Assembly: GCA_036937835.1 (NCBI GenBank)
Contig: CM072879.1
Location: 5,866,001-5,930,000 of the forward strand
Direction of reading: 5' to 3'
Length of the DNA stretch: 64,000 bases
Origin: Pampus argenteus
Lineage: Eukaryota; Chordata; Actinopteri; Scombriformes; Stromateidae
In this document: positions 9,474-23,260 of the stretch, in pieces
How positions within the stretch are numbered: position 1 is the first letter of the stretch
Layout: the number at the start of each line of letters is the position of its first letter
The notes under the pieces: generated by a model
Database searches by the model: none
What the model was told of the DNA's origin: nothing
Seen by the model: the letters and a program-made list of their open reading frames with translations, nothing else
Made by a program: the position numbers and the translations under genes

Positions 9474-10429
9474 AAATGCAAAAGTGGTAAAATCGTAGCA
9501 GTGCAGCTGTGCTCCAACCGCCTCTCAGTCCGCATCACATCTACAGATAAATAATGTCTGTGTCTACATAAGGAAGGAAGGACTAATGTAACCCAGTAGC
9601 AGATGTAGCAACTAGTGGGTTACACCAACAAAACTGTCTAAAATACTGAGTTGAGGCTATAAACTGCCATACTGCAACTGAATAATAAGCGCCCACTGCC
9701 ACCCACTCCGTATTTTATCCCTGGATTAAACCCCACCCTTCATCACACCCAGTTCTTTTTCTTTTTTCCTGACATGTTTATATTTCCACATGATTTTTTT
9801 TTTGTTTTTTTTTTATATCCCTAATCCTTGATTGTATTATGATAACTTTGACTTGATAAATTCACTGACTTGTTTACTTAAGAATTACAGTTAGATACAT
9901 AAGAAAGAAGGGCGTGTGCAGTCCGTTTGTAATCTTCTTGTAAAGTTTGCTGAAAAGTGACACACATTGTCTCACACACAGACAAAGCAGAAAATATAAT
10001 AATATGTGATAAAGAGAAGCTTATATGGATATAAGATACACTTTGAGAATTGGCCACTGTAAATAAATGAATGTGTAAGGGTGAATTATAATTCTAAATA
10101 AAATAGTCCGGCTCTCTTCTCTACTGGTGGATATTAAAATGATTTGACAATATCAGTCTTTCAGATTTGTGTTGTTTATTATCTTGGTTTGTATGTTTAT
10201 TATATTGCTGTGATATTTAGTGGAGAGGATTGTGTTTTGAGGTTTTTGGTTTTCTGTTTGTGCCCCCTTCCTGTTTTCATGTGCTCCTCCTCCAGCCTGC
10301 TTTTCTCTCCACACATTGCCCGGCATCAAGCTTGTCAGCCCTGCCCCGCCCCCCAGTGCCACCCTCCAGCCAATCACCTCCTTGCCTGTCCTCAGGTTAA
10401 TCACCTCTTTCTTGACTAGACTTGTTTTC

Positions 10430-10565
10430 AGACATACAGCAGTGTGAAAAGGCTTTTTTTCCCCCTCCTTCCTAGTTTTTCTTTTATTTTTTCACATGTT
10501 TGTCACACTATATAATATTTCAGATCATCAAACTTAGTCAAATATAACACAAAGTAAAACGCCGC
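10430..10565 (+). mobile_element. DNA transposon terminal fragment
   Basis: Contains CAGCAGTGTGAAAAGGCTTT, then CACATGTTTGTCACACTA, TTTCAGATCATCAAACTTAG and TCAAATATAACACAAAGTAA. This string resembles the end of an abundant fish DNA transposon whose copies begin with a similar GTGTGAAAAAG terminus. Only one end is present. The family name is not assigned because I rely on memory of the repeat. Confidence 0.5.
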
Positions 10566-11621
10566 TCTGCACTGCAGTTGTGCAGTGACGTGTAACTGAT
10601 TTAGGTAAATACGTTTGGTTTGCATGACTCAGCATAGAATGGGAGAATTTGTTCTATTGTTCACAGAGACAATGCAGGTTCCAGTTTTTAATCCTGGTAA
10701 ATGAATGTATAAACATTGTTTGTACTAATCCAGCAGGCTGCTGGATTTCTCTGTTGAGCTGCAGTGGAAGTGTGTAATAGCAAAAAGAGGGACATTGGCA
10801 CTAAAAAAGACCTAACCTTGAATCTATTTAATTTCATCAATTTGGCACAGCTGAAGCTTCACAGATGAATTTTTAAACACATGTTTAAATTGTCGGTGCA
10901 TTATGAAGAGTTCTTCTCATAGCCTGTATGAACAGGGGGAATAATTATGGCAATAAAAAAACAAAACTGTTTATTTGGCCTATTGACTATTGTTTTGGGG
11001 CATACTTGAATAAATGTAGAGATGTCCCATAAAACCCATTTTTTTCCCCCTGACAGAATTGCACTATTTTAGGTTTTAGTTAAGTCCAGTTTCATTATGT
11101 ATGTGTTATGGCAACGTCTACGGACACTAAAATTGACCGTGGGACTTAAGATACCCCACCCCCTAACTGAACCTTTGTCAATATGTGTCTAGGATATCCG
11201 GGGTTGCCAAGATACGATGAGGTATTTTGGAGTTGTCCTCACGGGGTTTAATGTGAAACAGGGGAATATTCTCTGAGGGGCTTTGTTACTGGAAATTTGC
11301 CCAGGTTGTTTTCCAGCTTTCGCATTGGAGATGCAATCCCATAGCAACCCAGATGAAGAGAGAGGAGAGAAAAAAAAACAAAACCTTCAGGCATTAAAAC
11401 AATAAATGTCGATAAATGACTAAATCCTTGTACATTGCTGCTACTGTTTGCTCCTCCTTGTTAGTGAAGGTGAATCTAATCTTGATCGATCACAAACCCA
11501 TTTGCAGTTGATGTGGTGGCCTTTTGCAGCAGTTAGTTAGTTTGTACATGCTCCGTTATTTGTTGCTTTTTAAAGCTTTTTTACTACATTTTCAATGTAT
11601 TACCAGTTTTGGTGCTCAGAC

Positions 11622-11690
11622 TTGTCAGAATCAGAATCAGAATCATCTTTATTGTCATTGTATTTTGACAATGAAACTTTGATATGATCC
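11622..11690. mobile_element. LINE 3' tail relic (AGAATC repeats, TTTATTG)
   Basis: CAGAATCAGAATCAGAATCA followed by TCTTTATTGTCATTGTATTT, a dispersed fish repeat tail with short tandem AGAATC units. No coding part is attached. Confidence 0.5.
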
Positions 11691-12019
11691 AGTAGCCGAC
11701 TTGGTATCATAGAGGCTTAATCACACGGTATCACACACAGTCCCCTGTGTTCTCTTATAGCTCTCACACCTGCTGCCCTCAGGGTGATTAAAAATGCTCC
11801 ATTATTTTTAGTCATACTGGCATGTACAATATATTTCACCTGTTTAAAGGCTCTTTTTTTTTTTTTTTTTTATAAAGCAGTATATATCTGTGACAATTCA
11901 GTAGGTCACTTATGTCAGACTGCCAATACATAAAACATAAATAAATAAATAAATAAATAAATAAATAGATTGTCTGAAGTTTGAAGTCAAAGATATCATA
12001 GTCCTGGTGCAGATCAGAT

Positions 12020-12072
12020 TTTTTTCGATTTTTATTTTATTTTTTTTTCATACGGCATGTATGCCAAAGATG
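12020..12072 (+). repeat. Inverted-pair repeat, left copy
   Basis: CATACGGCATGTATGCCAAA with a flanking T-rich run, followed by GATGG. It is the reverse complement of 24334-24384, and its core also contains the palindrome GGCATGTATGCC. Confidence 0.75.
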
Positions 12073-12306
12073 GAAAAAAGTATGTGACTTTGAAATATTC
12101 TATAGTGGAGATACATTTTCATTACACAGCGTGGGGTTTAGTGACATGACATTGTGCTGACAAGTATTAGCTGTGTATCCATCCCACAGAAAAACTATTC
12201 AAATCACATCAATGACTCACTAGGCGTTGCCATGTTACTATAAAAATAAGCACTGGGGTTCAGTTTGATTCTGAAGCCAGGCTTGTCCTACTGCTAGAAA
12301 TACTCA

Positions 12307-12309
<3 letters not shown>

Positions 12310-12346
<37 letters not shown>

Positions 12347-12355
12347 CGTGCGTGT
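12310..12355. repeat. (TG)n microsatellite
   Basis: About twenty TG units with late TATG/TGCG interruptions. Confidence 0.95.
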
Positions 12356-13171
12356 CCATAGATGTCATTTATGATGTATTTTTTGTATTCCTGAACAAAT
12401 ATTTGTGATTGTGGCTGAGTAAACGCTTAGTCAGTGAATAGAAGACTGACTGCAGGTAACCAGATACTTGGTGGAGGATTGTGTTTAACAATATAAACCA
12501 AGAGCAAAAGTGATTGCATATTATAATAATAATACTAATAACATAACTAATCACAATGTAAAACAATGTAAATGCAACAAAGCTAACACACGTATTTATG
12601 TTTACGAGAATGCAAAAAGTCCTTTTTTTTTCATTGTATGTCCTTAAGCTTTGCTACAAAAAATGTCAGTCTAATTCTGGTCATGTATTTCTAATTTGTA
12701 TGTCTTATCATATCATGCATGTCATATTATATCTTCTGTTCACGACTGAATTCATTCACTTACTCGGAGAGTGAACGTCACTATTTCTTCCTGCTCTGAC
12801 TCGTTGTTGTTGTTAATATTATCAGCCTGTCGATTATTTTATTATCAACCGTGCATAGAAAACAAACAACTAGATCAAACCTGTTGCTCAGCAAATATAT
12901 ATTGCTTAGAACAGGTTTGGTAATAAAATATAGCATGCCACTCCTCAGGTGCTTCATGTTTCAGGACCACACAATTGCCTCAATAGTGCTGCTTTTTATG
13001 GGGTTTTTCATTGGGTCAAATATCAGGAAATGGATTTTTTTTTTTCTCATTGTGTGGGTCTGGTAAACAAAGAAGTTTTTATGCTTTATATGTTGTGGTC
13101 TGTAAAGCACACAAATAGGCAGATTTTAAAGGCGATTTGTAACAAATAGATCAAACCAAATTTTGTTTGTA

Positions 13172-13220
13172 TAGACCCTCGATTCGAGTGAGGAAAAACT
13201 TGCCCACCAAAAAACCTTTT
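13172..13220 (-). mobile_element. Short relic of the same L2-like LINE 3' region
   Basis: The segment TAGACCCTCGATTCGAGTGA and its next bases (to 13199) match 62990-63017 in the LINE 3' untranslated part. The following CCACCAAAAAACCTTTT is also typical of this fish repeat. The copy then runs straight into a T-rich simple repeat. Confidence 0.6.
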
Positions 13221-13355
13221 ATTATTTATTTATTTATTTATTTTTTATTTATTTATTTATTTATTTTGTTATGTTTTTATGTTTTTATTTTTTTATTTTT
13301 TTTATTTTTTTATTTTTTTATTTTTTTATTTTTTTATTTTTTTATTTTTTTAATT
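13217..13355. repeat. T-rich array: (TTTA)n then (TTTTTTA)n
   Basis: A tetranucleotide TTTA array passes into a heptanucleotide TTTTTTA array. Open frames here are artefacts of composition. Confidence 0.95.
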
Positions 13356-15598
13356 TATGAAATAATGCTTTTGTAATATTTTTGTTGTGAGTTTGCCATA
13401 GACATTGTGTCTGTGCTCTGTGGCTATATATATCCTGTGTGTGTGTGTGTGTGTGTATGTGTACATATATATATATATATATGTATGACTTTGCCTACTT
13501 TCTGGGACACATTTCAGTTGTGATTTTTTAAATATTTCATGGATATAGCATAAAGCTTACTGTTTAGACATACACATATAATTGACCTCTTATATTAAAC
13601 GAGGCCACCTTGTTTGACGACGCCTACCTGTATTTGCTAAACTCACTCTGTGGTTTGTAGAGGTTTTATTTTCCACTTACCAGTTTTACCCACATGCGCA
13701 CTTTCTTGTATTTATTATAAACACGTGGGTGACATGTGCATTCTCAGTCTGAGATGTCCTTCTTTTCCTTTCCTTACCCACGACGGTGGAGGCATGTGGG
13801 TAATTTAAGTTCCATGTAGGAGTCACTGTAGATATATAGTTTACAGTAACAGTGACTTTTACGAAGTGTAGAGAATCACTGTATTAAACATGTTCCTTTT
13901 AAATATAGAGTTATGAGTCAATGAACTAAGGTTGTTATATTTAATAAAGCGTGACAGCCAATTTTAATACTTTACTATTTCAACATTAATACATCTGCCC
14001 TTTAATTAGTCTGTCATACAAGTGATGGGAAGCATTGCCTGCAGTGCCCTCAGGTGGTGTTTAGTACTCACAACATCAAGGGACCGATTGGATTTAATGA
14101 GTCCTGCACCAATACACGGAGACTCACAACATTACTCTCTCTGTTGGGTAAATAGTGCCACTTTAAGCAGAACCCACACAGCTGCTTTCATGAAAAATGG
14201 AACAAAACGAGAACAAACTCGCTAGATTTTTATACTGTGACCTGGCCCTTCTCTAAGGGTCGTTGATGCATGCTTGCATCTTTAATAATCCGTGGCTTGT
14301 CACTGATGTGCTTAGATGCACGTGTATGCATGATTTATGACTTCTGACAGGGGTATTTGCTTTTTTAAATGTCAGCAAATCACGCCGTACACTCGCTGGA
14401 TGGCCTACATGCACCTGAGCATCATAAAAGGAGACGTCAAAGCGCATTCTTTTATTCAGACTCTTATACAGGAGCCAGCGTGGTTGCGTGATTTCATGAA
14501 CGTTGACTCCTGGGTGAAAGGGGGGAAAGTAACCGTGAAAGTGCTCGTCAAATGTGTCTTAAAATATGTTTTAAGGTTCATAGTTAATTCAAAACAAGAA
14601 CATTCAGAGTTTCTCTCATCTCCTCATTTGCCCCTCATTTCTCTTCTTGTCTGAGCATGCTTTTGTAGCCATGTATCATCATTGCGACATAGGAAAATAG
14701 GCCTCGTAACGTTCACGTTTATGTCTGACAACACGTCATGGATACTAACGGAAGTGACAATATTTGGCTGTCCTCCATACTAAGCAGGTAGTACTCGTTG
14801 AGGCAAAGGAAGCCCGGTGTCTGTATGAACAGGTGGCCTGTCTGTGGCATGTAAAGAGTTACATTTCTAATTAAAGTAGCGTGATAGAGTCGTCTGAGAA
14901 TTATAAAAGCACTGGAACATTTACTATTGCAAACTTAAAGCGCAAGTCTCCGGTAAAACCCTGCGTTTAATTTTAATTAAATAGCAGTCAGGACTCATCA
15001 CACTAATGTTTAATTTAATTTTTTTTTTCTTCTTCTTCTCTTTCTGTAGTCAATACAAGAAAATGATTAGACAGGCTGCTCCTTTCTCCTTCCTGTTTTA
15101 TTTGGAAACAATCGAGCGAACAATCAGGGGAACTCGATGTATGTAGGCGCAGTGAGTGTTTGCAGAGCTGATATCATCTCTCTGACTGAACACTTGCCTA
15201 ATTTAATGTCGTTTTTAACTGACGGTTGCTTGCGAGGATTATCATATTCATTATAAAGTGAGACGTTTTTTTTATCTATCTATAAATCTATCATCTATAG
15301 TAGCAGCTGAGGCATTTACACACCGTTGTTAGTCAGTTCATTTCCATGTTGCATGTACATTTCAGTTTCACTTGTTTTTTATTGAGAAGCTGCACATAAG
15401 GCTGCATGTATTTCTGCTGCTTTTTATTGCAGACAAGGCTGAAGTAGCAACCAGGCAAAAGAGACATGTGCACCAGGTTGGCAAATCAGAGGTAATTTGA
15501 TTAATTGCAAAATTGTGCGGGACGATGCACCACTAAAGCACAGAATAAGCTGAAATGATAGCCTTCAGATAGGTCCTTAGGTTCTGCCTTACTTGTGC

Positions 15599-15970
15599 AG
15601 CAGTAGCTCAGTCTATAGGGACTTGGCTTGAGAAACCAGAGGGTGGCGGTTCAAGTCCCACATGGACCAAAAACATGGAAGGTGGGCTGGTAGCTGGAGA
15701 GGTGCCAGTTCACCTCCTGGGCACTGCCGAGGGGCCCTTGAGCAAGGCACCGACCCCCCCCCCCCCCCCCCAACTGCTCACGGGGCGCCGGTTTGGCTGG
15801 CTGCCCATCACTCCACCATCTCTCTCTCCACTTTGCATGTATATGTCGTCGATGCCTTGTACTGCATGTCTGTGCCGTTGCATGTGTGTGTGTGTAAATG
15901 CATGTAAAATGAAAAAAATAGAGTGATAAGATAATTTCCCGAATGAGGGATAAATAAAGTATATCTTCTT
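15599..15970 (+). mobile_element. tRNA-derived SINE
   Basis: The head has a pol III A box-like TAGCTCAGTCTATAGGG (15604-15620) and a B box GGTTCAAGTCC (15648-15658) at tRNA-like spacing. Next comes a body with the GGGCACTGCCGAGGGGCCCT segment, typical of teleost SINEs, and a run of 18 Cs. The 3' end is AATAAAGTATATCTT. A clear target-site duplication was not found. It is a SINE and not a tRNA gene: there is no cloverleaf 3' half or discrete end. Confidence 0.75.
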
Positions 15971-17734
15971 ACTGTACTACGCACAAGTTGCAGGGTTGAT
16001 GGTGTGGTCAGTGTCCAGTACTATGAACATGGTGAGCTTATCAAGTAATGGACATGGGAAAGAACAATAACATATATGGTCATATATATACACAGTGTAT
16101 ATAAGGAAATGAAAATGAGTCAGCTTTAGCTAATGGCGTTCAATTCTGTGTCATGTGTGTTTTCACGTTCACACAAAGGTCGCTGAGGCTGAAGAGGCAA
16201 AATAGAGCCAAGATTTTAATAACTGTGCTCATACTCCTGTCCAGAGAGATACTTGATGCAAAAGTCAGAGCCAGGAGCGGTGTGACCGTTGCATCGACGG
16301 CTTTACAGACAACTGGATTCATTCAGAGTTTAAGGATGTCGAGGTTTCTGCGTGTGTAAGTGCAGGTCCTGTGATTCAAACTGAGGTCAAACTAGCACAA
16401 ATCAAATCGTGTCATCTTCTGAAGGGAAATCTAACTGTTCCCCTTTAGGACTAAAGAACACATGGATGCGTGCACACGCGTTGTGCACAGCTCAGGGAGG
16501 AAGCGGCTCTTTGATCCGTCCGAGACCAGAGAGGAAGATGAGTAGAGAAGCAGGTGATGCGGAGCGAGAGAAAAAAAAAAAAAAAAAAGAAAACAAAGTT
16601 AAATTCAATGTGTCTATGCTGGAAAATACCAAGTGACAGGAAGACCTTTACTGTCTCATTTAGCCAAACAGTTTTGACACATTGTTCCATGGTCCATCAC
16701 GAGTGATCATTTTATTTGCGGCGAGGCTGGCACGAGTCATAAATCAGTATTTATGAATGTGCCGTGTAGCTGCAAGGAGCCTGCAGTCAGGCTCTATGAA
16801 TGTGTTAATCATCGGGTTATTAAGTGAGTATGCCCCCACTGTCGTACTATTATTTATAACTGGACTCTTAGAATTACACATCATCCACATTATACATCGA
16901 ATGCTGTTTTTAAAGGGTTTTAAGGGTTTTAAGCTTTAGCACTAGATCATTATTTTTCATTCAGCTCAACACTGACATGAAGGGATTTTTTCTCCCTGCG
17001 GTCATGGAGAGGTTTTTGCCTTCTACATCTGAAGCCAAATGAAAACCCCCCTTTTTTTTCCCTTTTTTTTTGTTTGTTTGTTTGTTTTCAGGTGCTTTGA
17101 ATCTTGTTGATGTTTTTAATAAAGCTCAATGATAGCTGGAGGAAATATCAAATCATCTCGGTTACAAATTCTAACAAAGTGAATAATCTCGTAAAAATCC
17201 TCCAGACCAATTAAACATTTGTTCCTCTAGAGGTAAGTACTTTTTTTTTTTTTTTTAATTGTCATGGCCATTATGAAAAATGGAACAGCTGTGCCGGACG
17301 TCACAGCGTAAGACCATCAAACAGCTCCAGGATACTTATCATATGATAGTGAAAATATATTGCTACACTCACTGTAACACTCCAATAGAGCAGCTTATAA
17401 TACTGTATGCTGTGATGAAATTAATAGGTTTGTTTTACCCTTTAGCCATTCAAGACCACGTTGGCTTCAGCTGGGGGTTTTTATAATCTTATACACCAGC
17501 CAAGTCCCATCTGATAGATGATTAATGATCCACTGGATTGCTTTGCCAGAATGGGGCCATCTACATAGTGACTCTATCTCTTAAGACAGTGAAGGGCAAG
17601 GCCCAATAGCGTAAATTGTAGTATCAATGAAATGAGATTTGCTTGGCATCATATTGAATTTTTTGTTAATATTGTCAGTGGCTATGCATATATGGCTCAT
17701 TTGAAAAAAGTCTTTTTAGTGTAAAGAGACATTA

Positions 17735-18560
17735 AAGCTGCACCAATCAATATTTTTTTTTTATTAGCTATTGATCAAATGACCGCGCGTAATGTGAAAG
17801 GGGCTCATCCGCAGAGACTTATCACCCAGCTCTGCAGTTCCTCTCAGCTTTAAGGAGGAGCGTTTTAAGCCTCTGTCGTCTCGTTGTTTTGTTTTTTTCC
17901 AGCCTTCAGACTCTCTGCTCTCGTCGGTTCCATTTCCAGACCCACGCAGGTGTTTTTTTTGTTTGTTCCGACTCTAAAAGCACCAAAACAGAAAAGACGA
18001 ACTTAGCAACTGGCTGGTGAATAAACATCACATGTCTAGCAGTTAAAAAGCTATATATATTTCCCAGAGGGCACAGACCGAAAAAACAAGGGAGAGTGAA
18101 TGTTGACTTCCATTACTTTGTTGCTGCGTTTGTACAAATGTTTTCAACACAATCAACGTTAAGGTGATGTGACAGATGTGGCGTTTTCAGCTGTTCCGCT
18201 GCCCCCAAATGGCCAAAAAAAAACAACAAAAAAACCCCCAACTGTGTTAATTTAGATTTAATGCTGCACAAATCGTACCAGTCAGAAGTTCGGACGTACT
18301 TTCTCAAGCGAACTGAAAGCTGTGTCCAAACTTTTGGCTGCTAATGTATATTTTACCTGTAATGTAAAAGGAGCCCCCCCATCCCCCCTCAGAGAATTAT
18401 CACCTGACTCCAGAGCTCCTTTTAGCTCTGCAGAGCATTAATTCATCTTTCACCTCATTGTTGTATTCTGACAGTTCAATCTGGCCACTCTAAACCACAT
18501 TTCAAGCAGTAGCAGGAAGCTTTACTTCCTGAACTAAAAGACAAGTGGATATTGTACGTT
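17735..18560. mobile_element. Nonautonomous repeat cluster with two diverged related blocks
   Basis: GACATTAAAGCTGCACCAAT opens a repeat with a block near 17790-17950 (TAATGTGAAAGGGGCTC, then TTATCACCCAGCTCTGCAG). A related diverged block lies near 18355-18500 (TAATGTAAAAGGAGCCC, then TTATCACCTGACTCCAGAG). The layout suggests a duplicated MITE-like unit interrupted by the Tc1-like foldback at 18276-18343. Confidence 0.4.
18276..18343. mobile_element. Tiny Tc1/mariner-like foldback
   Basis: TACCAGTCAGAAGTTCGGAC (18276-18295) and GTCCAAACTTTTGGCTGCTA (18324-18343) are inverted copies with four mismatches in 20. They resemble the ACCAGTCAAAAGTTTGGAC terminus of Tc1-like elements, with only 28 bases between them. 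Confidence 0.6.
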
Positions 18561-21500
18561 TAACGTTTATCGGCCGGCATCTAAACGAGTGCTAAAGTTG
18601 CTCCATATCTGCTGGATGTGTAAATACATAATTGATTGCTGACACATTCACCCCATTCTCTTATAAGGTTTGTGTCAAAGCAGCTTCAGTTCATGATATA
18701 CCGGTTCTCTATCAGCAACAGAAAAGTTGCAGGCTCGTCGTGTCGTTTATAGTCACATTTCCACAGCAGAGATGTATTAGATGACAGATATCCAACGGAA
18801 ATGTATCATAAGCCGAAATTCCATAATAACAACACAGCTGTCAGACGTGAACTGACTACCAAATACATGTTTTAGCCCAAAAAAAAAAAAAAAAAAGAAA
18901 AGGCACCATATGCTGCATCCATTGATGCGACAAAATCCATTACAAACTGGCCCATGTTATGCTAGTGCATGCTTTCTGTGCTCTATGTCTTTGTCTCTCT
19001 CCCCTCGCCTCCGCTGCTTAGTGAGTGCCTTCGCCCCAAAGTGGCTCTAATACTATATTATAAGGTGTATTTCGGGGGGAGAATATGTGTGAAATGATAT
19101 GGAATGACCTGTGTCCATTGTCTGCCTTGAAAATTGCTCAAATAATAGGTTTTGTCTTCAAAAGGCACTTGCCTCACTTCATCTTTATGTATTACGTGCA
19201 GCTGGCGGCTGATGCTTGCTGCCACTCCATTGTATCCTTAGGTGAGCGAATGAGTTAAGTCTGGTAAACATGTCCCACCTCCACCCAGATAAGGGTGGTG
19301 GTTGGGGGTGGGGTTAAAAATGATGGATAACAAAGGAGATTAAAAATAAACAAACCTCGGTGGGGGAGAACATACAATTTGAGAGGCAGGTGGACCGCAC
19401 GCTTGAGAATGTTGCTTGTTTCATTTATGGAAATCGTTCGAGGCCTATTTGGTTCCTCTCGAATGGGAAAAAAAAAAAGCGCCTCGCTATTCATTTTCTG
19501 CTGAAGAAGCGCTGATTATGCAAAATTCTCCAATATCAGTGAATTCCAGGCAGCGATACGAGACAGCTAGCGTGTCAGTCACCGAATGCGTCGTTACAGG
19601 TGGGACATCTGTGTCCTTGCAGCGTGGTGGGAAACGGCATTGACTGCTTTGATCATGATGGCTGGGAAATAAATTATGCACGTGCTACACATCAGATATT
19701 CCTTCTTGTCCTTCCAACCTGTTGTACTGAGGGGTTTTTTCAGGCACCGAAGACAAAAAAAAAACAAAAAAAAAAAACCTCACAGTAAACAATCTTGAGA
19801 TTTCACCAGCCGGGGGCCTTGCGTGTCAGCTGTAACACAAAGGCAAGGACAAGAAAACCCATCTGCCAGAACCATCACAGCCCAACACTGCAAACTTCTT
19901 TCACTTGTCATCCTGAAACTATTTTTCACTCCTGACATCTGTGTTGGCTTTCCATCTTGCCCGTAAATTGAATCTCAGATCCTCCTTCCCTCACAGTTTT
20001 CTCTCTCTGTAAAAATGAAAGACACGCGTAGAATCCACAAACAAGGCAGCACCAAAGGATTAATTTCTTGTCCTGTGGTGCAGCAAATTGTATTTTTTTT
20101 TTTATTCTCCCCCTCCTCCATGCCAGCTTGAGGATATATTGCCTATAATTAATAAACATGAAGCAAAGCGATTTCATTCTGGCATCTGGAGACATTGCAC
20201 CACCATGAGTTTACTACATGATTTCTAATTGCAGATATACACTATAAATGCAGATAAATATAATATCCACACACAGAGGGAAAGAGAGAAATAAACAAAC
20301 TGTGGATCTCATTTATTTTCAGACGGAGAAAAGCAATATGAGCACGCACGGGGGGACTGCCCATCTTAATATGTACTGTGAATAATACATTTCATTCACA
20401 CCCATAAACACTATACATCAAATTGGATATGCTGACAGTTCTCGTTGTCTGGCTCACCTGTGCCTCCAATCATACGTCTATTCCAGCAGTGACACTGAAT
20501 CACTGCAGAGTTAAAACTCAAACACTGTTGCTGGTACAGGTGCATTAGAATTAGAAAAAAGTGCAGCCAAAGCTTCGCGTCAGGTGGGACGGGATTAAGT
20601 TTCACATTGTTTATCGAGTGTTTTGATAGCTAATAAGATTTCATCAGATGGAGTCGGGGGGGACGGGCCACAGTAGACAAATGTCTACTACTCTGGGTGT
20701 TGAATTAGCGCTTTGACGAAGTGTGAAGTGACGCCTGAGGATGGAGCTGGGACTGATGGGAAGAGCTGAGGCAGTTCACCGCTGCAACAGACGCAGAGAG
20801 AAAGAAAGAAATGTCCGCCCCCCCCTTCTTCACGGCTGTGTAAACCAGGGCGATGCAAATGACTTCATTACTCCTGGGAATGTAATTCATGCAATCAGTC
20901 GACTGGTGAACCGATGAAGATGTTATTTATAATAAGTGAGTTAATGACATAACAGTTCTGCATTGAGTTCTTTGGCTGCTTATACTGAGGTGCAGAATGA
21001 GGCCCTGGGCTGGAGTTTATGCTGTCATGTTATTAAAAAAATAAATAAATAAATAAATCAAAATGACTTTTGTTTGCATGTTTGTAAATAGAGAACGGCG
21101 TGAATGCTGAATTCGGTTTATCCTTGAATGAGCAATGCATGTCTTGAGCCTTTATTGTGACTCACAAGGCTTGGAGAAGGAATACCACCCACTTTCACAT
21201 ATCTTTGAGTCTGTCATCCTAAACCAAAGACTATTTTCTTGCTGTCAGTCATGCAAGGATTGTGCTTCAAGGTCTGTCAAGGTTGAAAGCAAAAAAAAAA
21301 AAAAAATGTAGCTGATGTAAGAAGCCTTTGTAGGCCTTCTTTCATTCTTGTCAATATGTATGTAACCTTGTAAAGTCCATTTAATACCAGTATTACTAAA
21401 TGGAGCAGAAATCATGCAGCAGTGAATTCGTCTCACACTGCACACTTTGAGAAAAGACACACTGATCTGGATCTTAATTACAAGTGACAATGACATCAAG

Positions 21501-23133
21501 CAAGCAAGGAAGTAATGAAATAGATGGAAGAGGCAAAAGACGGGGTGGGGTGGTGGTGGTGGAGGGTGGGGGTAGAATGACAACTGTTTATGTCGCGGCT
21601 GTGTGTAAGTTGTGTAAAGACTCAACAAGCCCTGAAGCTCAGCTTTCCCTTCTGCTGCTGCTTCTGTCTCTCAGCACATCACACACACAGGATCGATTCT
21701 CACATAAGACTTTAGAGCATAATTATTCTTACAAGATTCAAATACAAAGGGACAATCACGGCAAAAATAAATAAAATAAAAAATAAAATAAAATAAAAAT
21801 GTAGGTCACACATGACAATCTTGCAAGTGCAGATTATTAATTTATTATTTTGATGTCGGAGGCTGCTCATGCAGTTGTGTCTAAATACATAATTAATCAG
21901 CGGCATCGAAGCACTGGAGGAAATTTCGACTAACGTGTGACAAAGTATAAACAGAATTGAATTTAAAATAAATAAATAAATAAATAAAAGACGGATGCAG
22001 AGTGTGTACATTTATCTCACCTCTGCGTGTGAGGAAACTCCGGTTGCCACAATTTATTTGCAAGCCGGCATCTCGCTTCAAAGTCTTCTCTCCTGTAAAT
22101 AAGAAAGTCAAGTAGCGTGACAAGATTACACGGGTCGAGGGGATTGCTTTTCACGCACACACGCAGACCTGAAGCTAAAATATGCAAGAAAAATCCAACA
22201 TGCTAAAGCACAAAGAAAAGAAGAAAAAAAAAGCACATTTGTTCTAAAATAAATACCCAACAGAGAGAGAGAGAGAAAAAAGAAAAAGATGAATTGATTT
22301 TTGCTGTGATATGCTAACGCTCAAACTATTTTTAGCCTGTCAGATCAATGAGATACTGAGAAAGATCAATGGCTTTGAATTGCATTCTCTCACAATATGC
22401 ACTTTATCGATCTGCTGCCTCATGTCTGAGATAAAACAGTGAAAAAAAAAATTTGAATCTGTGTTTAGATCGGGAGGCTAATGATGTCTGGTAGCACTTG
22501 TGTTACAATATGTCAAAGGGAACAAGTAGTCACTTCAAGGCATGAAGTTGTCCCTGCTTTGCGGTGCAGAATAGAGGATGGATTAGCTCTTGTCTTGGTT
22601 CTAGTTTCACATGTTCAGTTCTGGTTCTCCGGAGACCGACGGGCAGGGATGAGATCTCGCTGTGGGAATACTCCCATAAACCCCTTGCTGAGATCCCCTG
22701 CTTCTCCTTCATCCAATCTACTACAGATGTGGGGAATTAAGAGATAAACAGAGTAGAAATAATCCAATTACCTCTAATGGGCATGCCCACGATGGAAGTA
22801 TCTGAGGAGGAAGTGCACAGAATCCTTACAAAAGCCTTTTCTAATTACTGTAGCAGTGTTTACAAAGAGACACATTCAAGGTGAGTTACAGAAGTAAAGC
22901 AGGCAAAATGTTATGAAGCAAGAAAGCAGCTCTGAAGAAGCAGACAGTAAAAACGCTGAAGTGGATTTGCGTTGCGTTTTTTTTTTTATCTGCACCAGGA
23001 CTATGATATCTTTGACTTCAAACTTCATACAAGCAATTTATTTATTTATGTATTGGCAGTCTGACATAAATGACCTACTGAATTGTCACAGATATATACT
23101 GCTTTATAAAAAATAAAAAGACAGCTGGGAACT

Positions 23134-23260
23134 GTAGCTTTTAGCAAACAGGAGTAAAGCGTGCATATGTTGGGGACTATTTTCAGATGCGGATTAACAC
23201 ACACACACACACACACACACTTGTGAGTATTTCTAGCAGTTTCTAGCAGGGTGATGCACA
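23134..23260 (+). repeat. Dispersed repeat, copy 1
   Basis: Shares ACTATTTTCAGATG-GGATTA, the preceding GTAG-TTTTAGC and the following GCAGG-TG with 54728-54850, in the same orientation. The copy has expanded into a CA microsatellite (23196-23220). Confidence 0.55.

Larger units (their letters stand above)
12360..17730. other. Gene-free stretch with repeats
   Basis: Apart from the T-rich array, the LINE relic and the SINE listed separately, I see only AT-rich noncoding sequence and small microsatellites (GT at 13435-13456, AT at 13467-13481). The longest frame (14337-14654, 105 codons) matches nothing known to me. Confidence 0.55.

Noticed and set aside
15599..15675. Possible tRNA gene
   Set aside because: A and B boxes are present but the 3' acceptor half is absent and a SINE body follows, so it is the head of a SINE.
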